A stretch of DNA of 12,045 bases from assembly GCA_002887195.1 (NCBI GenBank), contig PJAB01001815.1, forward strand, positions 1 to 12,045, written 5' to 3'. Source of the stretch: Chrysochromulina parva. Taxonomy: Eukaryota > Haptophyta > Prymnesiales > Chrysochromulinaceae. Positions 7,052 through 12,045 of this stretch are shown one piece after another. Under the pieces are notes generated by a model. The model was not told the DNA's origin. It was given only the letters and a program-made list of their open reading frames with translations, and searched no databases. The position numbers were made by a program, and so were the translations under genes. Position 1 is the first letter of the stretch, and each line of letters starts with the position of its first letter.

Positions 7052-8505
7052 ATCAACTCCTCGTCCGTCGGCTCTTTGTCGAAGCGCAAGTGACCGCTGC
7101 TCTCGTTGCCGTTGCTGCGCACGATCATCTCGGCCTCCCGCAAGAGGCCGTCCTCGTCGTCGTCAATGATCGCCGCCTTGGCCGCCGCCTTGATCGTCTT
7201 CTTGCGTGCCGTCGGCGGCCCGCGCGCGCCGAGCTCCGCCGCGGTCAAGCGCGCCTTGGCCTTTACCTCTGTGCCCGGCGGTGTGCCGTTGAAGGCGAGC
7301 ACCTCGTCGCCTGTATCGCCCGCGCCAATGGGTGGCAGCCGGCGGCCTGAGATTGAGAGCGAGGCGAGGCTCTTGGCGTCCGGCGGCGCCAGCCGCGCCT
7401 TGAGCATCGGCAGCACCGACGGCCTGAGGGCCTCGATGAGCGCCTCGGCGCGCTTCTCGTCCGACGAGCGCACGTCGAGCACGATCCCTACAGCCGCGTC
7501 GCGCGCGCCCTGGCTGGCCGCCTCGCACAAGGGCAGCACGAAGGCGAGCACCTCTCGCAGCTCGAGACCGTTTGCTGACCCGAGCCCAAACTCGCTCAGG
7601 ATCATGCGTAGCAACTCGAGTCGCCCGATAGCCGCGTGCGCACTTTTCGAGTTCGAGAGAGGGCGGAGCACCCAGGGCGAGATGGCCCCACAGCCGACGG
7701 CCTCGCAGCGCGCGAGCTTGAGCAGCGCGGAGGAGGACTCCTCCCGCGCGCGCACGTTTGAAGAGCCTGCACGCCATACGAGCTGGTGCGCAAAGTGCGC
7801 CACCGCCGCGCGCGGCAACGGCCCTTTCGCGATGGGCTTGAGGAACCCATCTGAGTACACCTCAGCCAGCAGCGCGAGCGCGGGCAAGAAGACGGGCACA
7901 ACCTTATCCTGCAGGACGCGCGAGAGCACGGTGACGCACCCGCGGAAGAGCGCTGCGCGCTCCGCGTCCACCACGTCGCTCCGGCCCGTGGGCATCGCCA
8001 TGCCCTCGGCGACCTTCTTCTGGCAGAGCTTCGTGAGGCCCTCGAGGCCGCTCACTCGCGATGACCAGTCTTTCGAGCCGTCCGCGCGTAGCTCCTTGAC
8101 GATGCGCGGGCCCATAATATCCTCCAGGTACGCGTCCACGTCCGCCGCCGTTGGCGCACCGCTCGCTGCCTCAATCGTGAATTCGCCGATAGGCTCCTTG
8201 AAGGCCGCACCCATGGCCGTCGCCGCACCCTTGCCCATGGTGGGCGGCGTGCGCTGCTGCGAGGCCGAGTGAACGCCCGCACGGTCACCCACGCCCACCA
8301 TTTCCGATGATGACTGACGCTGCAGCGGCGCCGAATGCAGGCCGTCGCGACCAGAACTAGCACCCTGCTTGCCATCCCCTGCGGACTCGAGCCGACCGGC
8401 AACGTGTGGCGTGGCGGAGCCGCCGCGCTTCACCGCGACCGCGCCGTCTTCGGAAGTGCACGGCACGACATCGACCGACTTCCTGCTCGAACAGAACATC
8501 GGCAT
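7027..8505 (-). CDS. TOG/HEAT-repeat protein resembling ciliary-tip protein CEP104/FAP256
   Basis: The predicted protein has 492 residues, ATG at 8505-8503 (A at -3), stop TAA at 7029-7027, and no intron. Residues 1-115 are Ser/Gly/Arg-rich and look disordered. Residues about 120-375 form an alpha-helical TOG-like array: KDWSSRVSGLEGL 135-147, DKVVPVFLPALALLAEVYSDG 190-210, then SKSAHAAIGRLELLRMIL 276-293 and SQGARDAAVGIVLDV 321-335. From memory these last two match the TOG domain of CEP104, a tubulin-binding protein at ciliary tips. The rest (about 380-492) has a basic helix KKTIKAAAKAA 425-435 and an acidic end; the zinc fingers of animal CEP104 and its N-terminal jelly-roll are absent. It may be a short paralogue, a divergent orthologue, or the 3' part of a larger gene. 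TOG fold likely, CEP104 affinity moderate. Confidence 0.75.
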   Translation of the reverse strand: MPMFCSSRKSVDVVPCTSEDGAVAVKRGGSATPHVAGRLESAGDGKQGASSGRDGLHSAPLQRQSSSEMVGVGDRAGVHSASQQRTPPTMGKGAATAMGAAFKEPIGEFTIEAASGAPTAADVDAYLEDIMGPRIVKELRADGSKDWSSRVSGLEGLTKLCQKKVAEGMAMPTGRSDVVDAERAALFRGCVTVLSRVLQDKVVPVFLPALALLAEVYSDGFLKPIAKGPLPRAAVAHFAHQLVWRAGSSNVRAREESSSALLKLARCEAVGCGAISPWVLRPLSNSKSAHAAIGRLELLRMILSEFGLGSANGLELREVLAFVLPLCEAASQGARDAAVGIVLDVRSSDEKRAEALIEALRPSVLPMLKARLAPPDAKSLASLSISGRRLPPIGAGDTGDEVLAFNGTPPGTEVKAKARLTAAELGARGPPTARKKTIKAAAKAAIIDDDEDGLLREAEMIVRSNGNESSGHLRFDKEPTDEELMAEILSVK

Positions 8506-8757
8506 TTTGGCGGGCTGTCAAGAGTCGGCGGAGCGAGGATGTCGACAACGCAGACAACGATCGCGATTCAAAAACGCTCGTCGGAGCAGTTCAAGTTTCG
8601 CCAAACATTTATTAACGTCAACGATGACTAGAAATGAGTGCATTCCTTTGACGTGTTCATTTCGGCGTGAACAAGTTCTTGTTTTTGAAATCAGCCTGCA
8701 TCGAAAAATCGGGTTCTTTGCAAAAGAAGTTTAGTCAAGATTGCAAGTCAAGAGAGA
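8506..8757. promoter_or_regulatory. Divergent intergenic region between TOG gene and acetyltransferase
   Basis: These 252 bases separate two divergent start codons and should contain both promoters. The middle (about 8590-8740) is more AT-rich than the flanking genes and includes CATTTATTAACGTCAACG near 8606-8623. I recognise no defined element. Confidence 0.45.
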
Positions 8758-9639
8758 ATGCGCGGCTTCGAGCTGCACTCCCGTCTCCGCAAGGTAGTTG
8801 CTTCCCTCGTTCCACGTTTTTTGAAGGCATGGGAGTTTCTCAACGCAGATCGTCGCGCTTGTGTGCGCTCGGTGCTCGACGAACGCAGCAACCAGCGGAG
8901 GCTCGGGCGCTCAGAAATGCTGCGCAAGGCTGCAAGCAGCGTCATGCACTCCTCGGGGTTGCAATCATTTGAGGATTCAATGCCAGAGCTCGGACGCCCC
9001 GTCGGCGAGGCGCTGATCATTCGGCCTCTGAGGGCAATCGAGCTCGGCCTCTTGTTTGATTGGATCCGCCGCGATGACGAGCGTGTCATGCAGGCGTCCG
9101 ACGGACAGCCACAATGGTCAGCAAGTTTAGCGGCGTTTCAGGCGCGGTGGGAGGAAGCATGCGGCCTCGTCGACGTCGAGCACGAGTCGTATTCGCCTGC
9201 TCTGGACACACCAGCCTCACCAATTTATGCTGATTGCGCTGTAGCTGACGTCTGCGCCATGGCTGGGCATGGGGCGGGGCGGGCGTTGCAATCCCTGCTG
9301 CTCGCTGACGCGAGACCTCAGTCCAGTGCGGCTGCTGCCACCTGCACCCTCTTCGGCGCATTTGTTGCGGGGCGCTTCTCGCCGGTCGCCTTCTCGGTCA
9401 CTAAGCAATCCCGCGAAACTTGTACGATTGAAGCGATGGGTACACGCCACGGCTGGAGGCGGCGAGGAATCGGCGGCGAAATCGCGCTGCACTTGATCTC
9501 CAGAGCCAAAGCGGCTGGTCAGCGTGAGTGTTCAGTCGATTCTGTCCCCGCTGCCCGCGCATTTTGGTGTAGCCAGGGCTTCAAGAGACCTTCTTACTTT
9601 CCCCGGTACGAGCTCTCCCGGATGACACTCAAGTTTTGA
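8758..9639 (+). CDS. GNAT-family N-acetyltransferase
   Basis: The predicted 293-residue protein should transfer an acetyl group from acetyl-CoA to an amine. The domain begins near residue 85 (ALIIRPLRAIELGLLFDWI, the usual first strand and helix). The central strands are at about 209-229. The acetyl-CoA loop is RRRGIGG 234-240 in the Q/RxxGxG/A position, followed by helix EIALHLISRAKAAG 241-254. The last conserved block is ARAFWCSQGF 266-275. The middle (about 110-205) carries an Ala/Ser-rich insertion. The first 84 residues precede the domain and are rich in Arg and hydrophobic residues near the start, so an organelle-targeting extension is possible but unproven. The ATG at 8758 has A at -3, and the stop is TGA. 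No introns. The fold is confident; substrate unknown. Confidence 0.82.
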   Translation: MRGFELHSRLRKVVASLVPRFLKAWEFLNADRRACVRSVLDERSNQRRLGRSEMLRKAASSVMHSSGLQSFEDSMPELGRPVGEALIIRPLRAIELGLLFDWIRRDDERVMQASDGQPQWSASLAAFQARWEEACGLVDVEHESYSPALDTPASPIYADCAVADVCAMAGHGAGRALQSLLLADARPQSSAAAATCTLFGAFVAGRFSPVAFSVTKQSRETCTIEAMGTRHGWRRRGIGGEIALHLISRAKAAGQRECSVDSVPAARAFWCSQGFKRPSYFPRYELSRMTLKF

Positions 9640-9851
9640 GAGTCTGTGAGATCTCCAGCTGGTTCCCCCACCCGCAGCTAGCAGGTAAAATATTGTTTGT
9701 TTGGCCGCGCGGTTGAGGGACCTGCTCTCCAGAGTCTTCATTTGGGGAGCGCAAGTTCCGTCAGAGAAAGGAAAAAGCAATCTGGGTGAGAGGAGAGCTC
9801 GCGCCCTCACTCGCCGCTCTCTGAGCACGGCCCTGCAAACGCGCAATAGTC
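9640..9851. other. Short spacer between acetyltransferase and two-segment membrane protein gene
   Basis: These 212 bases should hold the 3' UTR of the acetyltransferase and the promoter of the next plus-strand gene. GGTAAAATATTGTTTGTTTGG near 9683-9703 is the only AT-rich patch. Nothing else is recognised. Confidence 0.4.
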
Positions 9852-10256
9852 ATGTCAGGCGACGGCTCCGGGCGGGCTTCCCGCGACCAACGGCTCTCCA
9901 AAGAGAGGATGGAGGACATGTCGGCGGGCGAGGGACTCGTGTATGACGCAAGCGGGCGCAAGCTTCGGAAGCCACGACTGTCGTCTGAAGAGATACCCGG
10001 AGCGAATGGAGCCCCTTCGGCAAAGAGCGACGTGAGTGCGATTCAGACTCCCCTTGGGGGCGCTCCCTTAGCGGCGGCCTTCACAGGCTTGACTGCGGCC
10101 ATTGTCACGATGCTCGCGTTCAAGATGGATTTCGCGGCCAGTATTGGCCTCAAAGGCGTGCCACCCGAATACTTGGCGCCAGTGTGTGGATGTGCAGCAG
10201 CACTGCTCCTGCAGCAAGTGTTGGACGTATCGCAACGTATGCTGACCATGGACTGA
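9852..10256 (+). CDS. Small protein with two hydrophobic segments, unrecognised family
   Basis: I do not recognise this 134-residue protein. Residues 1-65 are polar, rich in Ser, Arg, Lys and Gly, and probably disordered. Residues 71-90 (APLAAAFTGLTAAIVTMLAF) form one membrane-length hydrophobic segment, and 107-124 (YLAPVCGCAAALLLQQVL) a second, shorter one, with KGVPPE in the loop. There is no signal peptide at the N-terminus, so a hairpin topology with the long tail in the cytosol or stroma is likely. The ATG at 9852 has G at -3, and the stop TGA ends at 10256. Coding is supported by the polar/hydrophobic layout and by codon use similar to the neighbours, but no family motif confirms it. 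It lies downstream of the acetyltransferase on the same strand, 212 bases away, so it is probably an independent gene. Confidence 0.6.
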   Translation: MSGDGSGRASRDQRLSKERMEDMSAGEGLVYDASGRKLRKPRLSSEEIPGANGAPSAKSDVSAIQTPLGGAPLAAAFTGLTAAIVTMLAFKMDFAASIGLKGVPPEYLAPVCGCAAALLLQQVLDVSQRMLTMD

Positions 10257-10476
10257 TATTTCCGGTGCGCAGAGGCCGCGTGCTTCGTTCGAGATCTTGG
10301 GAAAGGCATTACAATATCATCATCGCACGTGTCACCGATTCGCGATTGCGTTTAGTGCGGGACTGCGAGAGAATATGCTGATCATGTGAATCCTCCCTGC
10401 CAGTTATGTTGGAGTCATAGAACGAAACCCCGTTCTGAGACTGCTACGCATTTTATCGTACCTCGACGATGGGAGC
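10257..10476. other. Convergent 3' spacer
   Basis: These 220 bases separate two converging genes and should hold both 3' UTRs. Composition is less GC-rich than the genes. No repeat, RNA gene or clear polyadenylation signal is recognised. Confidence 0.4.
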
Positions 10477-11094
10477 TCACCTAAGCGAGTCATCAGACGT
10501 CAGTGCAGAGTGCCGCCCGTTGCCACTCGCGATCGCTACGATGCCGTATGCTTCCTGAACCGTCTTGACGGACTCAAAGCCCGCCCGCCGCAATCGCTCT
10601 GTGATGCCCTTGAAGAGCCGGCCGCTCGCCTTTGAGCTCGGGTCGCCCACGTAATGAAAGAGCGCGCCGTTGGGGCGTAAAAGTCGCCGGATCTGAGCGT
10701 AAAAGTCTTCAGAGTAGAGCTCTCCGCTCATCGCGTTGGTGGGCGGGTCGTGGATGCAGCAATCGAATGCGCCGGCAGGCAGCGCCGGCAGCACCTCGGT
10801 CGCGTCGCCTAGCAGCCTCGTGATCTTGGCTGAGTGCGCCTCGGAAGAGTCCGCAAACAGGGCGGCTGACCAGGGGTTTGCACGCTGCATCTCGATCATC
10901 AGCGGATCGAGCTCGATGGTGACAACGTGCTCGGTCGCTGGCTCGGCCGCCGCGCCGCACGCGGTGTATCCAAGCCCCGTGCACACGTCCAGCACGGTGC
11001 CGCGCAGCCGGCTGCCGAGCGCCCCTAGCTTTCGCTCCGTGTCCCCTTTGGACGACATACCCTTGAAGCTGTGCATGTTGAAGCCGCCGAGCAC
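10477..11094 (-). CDS. COG2521-type (archaeal-like) SAM methyltransferase, 5' end unresolved
   Basis: About 205 residues are read on the minus strand to TGA at 10479-10477. Counting from the GTG at 11094, motifs are: FNMHSF 5-10, motif I VLDVCTGLGYTA 34-45, TIELDP 59-64, NPWS 73-76, IHDPP 114-118, GELYSEDFY 124-132, LFHYVGDP 145-152 and a final RLRRAGFESVKTVQEAYG. This order (CTGLGYT, NPWS, HDPP, GELYS-FY, FHYVG) is that of the predicted archaeal methyltransferase family COG2521, as I recall it. The substrate is unknown. Archaeal members are near 290 residues, so an N-terminal part is missing here. The frame stays open to 11163 without an ATG; the first in-frame ATG is 11076, inside a conserved motif. 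A spliced 5' exon is therefore likely; CTGTAAG ending near 11131 is one candidate acceptor. The last codons, CTTAG|GTGAGC, also look like a splice donor. Confidence 0.82.
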   Translation of the reverse strand: MLGGFNMHSFKGMSSKGDTERKLGALGSRLRGTVLDVCTGLGYTACGAAAEPATEHVVTIELDPLMIEMQRANPWSAALFADSSEAHSAKITRLLGDATEVLPALPAGAFDCCIHDPPTNAMSGELYSEDFYAQIRRLLRPNGALFHYVGDPSSKASGRLFKGITERLRRAGFESVKTVQEAYGIVAIASGNGRHSALTSDDSLR

Positions 11095-11099
11095 GTCAG

Positions 11100-12045
11100 T
11101 TGAGGTGGCGGAGGCGATGTCGGTGGGCTTACAGCGGAGGCAGTGACGGTGGAGGCGGTGATGTCAGAGGCAGTGATGACCGTGGAGAAGGCGGTGAAGG
11201 CGAAGTCGTCAGCGGCAGAGGTGGCGGCGGTGGCGGCGATGGCGGCGGAGGGGATGGCGTTAGTGGCGGTGACGGTGGTGGTGGTGAAGGTGGCGGTGGG
11301 GAAGGCGGCGGTATCGGTGGCGGCGGCTGGGGCGGGGGGGGGCGGAGGCGGAGGCGCTGGCGGCGGTGGTGGCAGCGGCAGCGGCGATGGACGAGGAGGC
11401 GGTGATGGAGGAGGAGGCGGTGATGGAGGAGGAGGCGGCTATGGAGGAGGAGGAGGGAGGAGGCGATGGAGGAGGAGGAGGCGATGGAGGAGGCGATGGC
11501 TGTGGCGGTTGGGGTGTTGGAGGCGTCGATGGAGGAGGCGGTGAGGGCGGTGGTGGCCGTGGAGGAGGTCGAGAAGACATTGGGGAAGGCGGCAGTGGAT
11601 GAGGCGGTGACGGCGGCGGAGGCGACGGAGGCGGTTGTGGTGATGGCGGTGGAGGAGATGGAGGCGGTTGTGATGATGGCGGTTGTGATGATGGCGGCGG
11701 AGGAGATGGAGGCGGAGGCGAGGGCGGAGGCAGTGGTGGCGGTGGCGGTGTCAGCGGCGGAGGCGACGGGGGCGGTTGTGGTGATGGCGGCGGAGGAGAT
11801 GGAGGCGGAGGCGAGGGCGGAGGCGGTGGTGGATGAGGCGGTGACGGCGGCGGAGGCGACGGAGGCGGTTGTGGTGATGGCGGTGGAGGAGATGGAGGCG
11901 GAGGCGAGGGCGGTGGCGGTGGTGGATGAGGCGGTGACGGCGGCGGAGGCGATGGAGGCGGTTGTGGTGATGGCGGTGGAGGAGATGGAGGCGGTTGTGA
12001 CGATGGCGGCGGAGGAGATGGAGGCGGAGGCGAGGGCGGAGGCGG
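11100..12045. repeat. GGN-rich minisatellite with 18-bp and 93-bp units
   Basis: The plus strand is almost wholly GGN triplets for about 900 bases and runs off the right edge. Sub-structure is visible: a decayed GTGATG/GAGGCG stretch at 11140-11220; an 18-bp unit (ATGGAGGAGGAGGCGGTG) repeated about 3.5 times at 11387-11457; and a higher-order unit of exactly 93 bp in the right part, with the landmark GGAGGCGA at 11759, 11852 and 11945. The copy at 11618 is 141 bases before 11759, that is 93 plus a 48-base insertion. All spacings are multiples of three. A run of nine G lies at 11334-11342. Confidence 0.92.
11260..12045 (-). CDS. Possible Pro/Ser-rich (extensin- or pherophorin-like) protein, 5' part beyond edge
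   Basis: One minus-strand frame is open from the window edge at 12045 to TAA at 11262-11260, giving 261 codons. From 12045 to about 11450 it reads PPPPSPPPPS-type repeats with interspersed Gln and His, like the rod domains of algal and plant hydroxyproline-rich glycoproteins. A Ser/Ala/Ile/Thr segment (about 11387-11455) follows, and the last 30 residues become an Arg/His-rich stretch that looks like noise. The 93-bp repeat equals 31 codons, so repeat expansion preserves the frame. Against coding: GGN-rich DNA rarely contains stops on this strand in any case, no globular domain or signal peptide is visible, and the frame is shared with the downstream methyltransferase but separated by stops at 11260, 11209 and 11164. 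It could be a real wall-protein exon, an intron of the methyltransferase gene, or non-coding satellite. Confidence 0.35.
   Translation of the reverse strand, partial: PPPPSPPPPSPPPPSSQPPPSPPPPSPQPPPSPPPPSPPHPPPPPPSPPPPSPPPPSPQPPPSPPPPSPPHPPPPPPSPPPPSPPPPSPQPPPSPPPLTPPPPPLPPPSPPPPSPPPPSSQPPSSQPPPSPPPPSPQPPPSPPPPSPPHPLPPSPMSSRPPPRPPPPSPPPPSTPPTPQPPQPSPPPSPPPPPSPPPSSSSIAASSSITASSSITASSSIAAAAATTAASASASAPPRPSRRHRYRRLPHRHLHHHHRHRH

Noticed and set aside
7106..8272. 388-codon plus-strand frame opposite the TOG gene
   Set aside because: It is Ser/Arg/Ala-rich with no recognisable motif, and the minus strand encodes a coherent HEAT/TOG protein. Long antisense frames are expected in GC-rich coding DNA.
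11100..11602. Glycine-rich plus-strand frames in the minisatellite
   Set aside because: They are broken at 11405, 11544 and 11602 and change composition between frames, while the minus frame is open for 261 codons. A glycine-rich protein remains possible but less supported.

Overview
The window looks like nuclear DNA from a GC-rich, flagellated, unicellular eukaryote, most likely an alga. Four things support this. There is a kinesin-2-type motor. There is a TOG-domain protein resembling the ciliary-tip protein CEP104/FAP256. One RNA-binding-protein gene has three short GT-AG introns that restore a single clean frame. Genes lie singly on both strands with 0.2-1.3 kb spacers, with no operons or Shine-Dalgarno sites. 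A CMP-Kdo synthetase fits a photosynthetic lineage (plants, green and scaly algae), but I cannot name the group. No virus, transposon, CRISPR array, tRNA or rRNA is visible.

Layout: (1) 1-891, minus: kinesin-2 motor domain, cut by the left edge. (2) 892-1156: divergent promoter spacer with an ACTTG microsatellite. (3) 1157-2101, plus: CMP-Kdo synthetase (KdsB). (4) 2102-2949: convergent non-coding spacer. (5) 2950-4181, minus: four-exon, single-RRM protein with a Met/Gln/Gly/Pro-rich tail. (6) 4182-4712: spacer with a 10-bp tandem repeat. (7) 4713-5693, minus: class I SAM methyltransferase with a Pro/Ala-rich tail. (8) 5694-7026: the largest gap, with short repeats only. (9) 7027-8505, minus: TOG/HEAT protein of CEP104 type. 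(10) 8758-9639, plus: GNAT acetyltransferase. (11) 9852-10256, plus: small protein with two hydrophobic segments. (12) 10477-11094, minus: methyltransferase closely resembling the archaeal COG2521 family, 5' end unresolved. (13) about 11100-12045: GGN-rich minisatellite whose minus strand keeps a 261-codon Pro/Ser-rich frame open to the right edge, possibly the C-terminal part of a hydroxyproline-rich wall or matrix glycoprotein.

The genes do not form one pathway. The kinesin-2 and CEP104-like genes share a flagellar theme. KdsB and the Pro-rich frame could both serve the cell surface. Neither link is shown by the arrangement. The points most worth a second look are the archaeal-type methyltransferase, the frame-preserving 93-bp higher-order repeat beside it, and a local duplication of the last codons of the TOG gene. 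I found no clearly undescribed multi-gene system.
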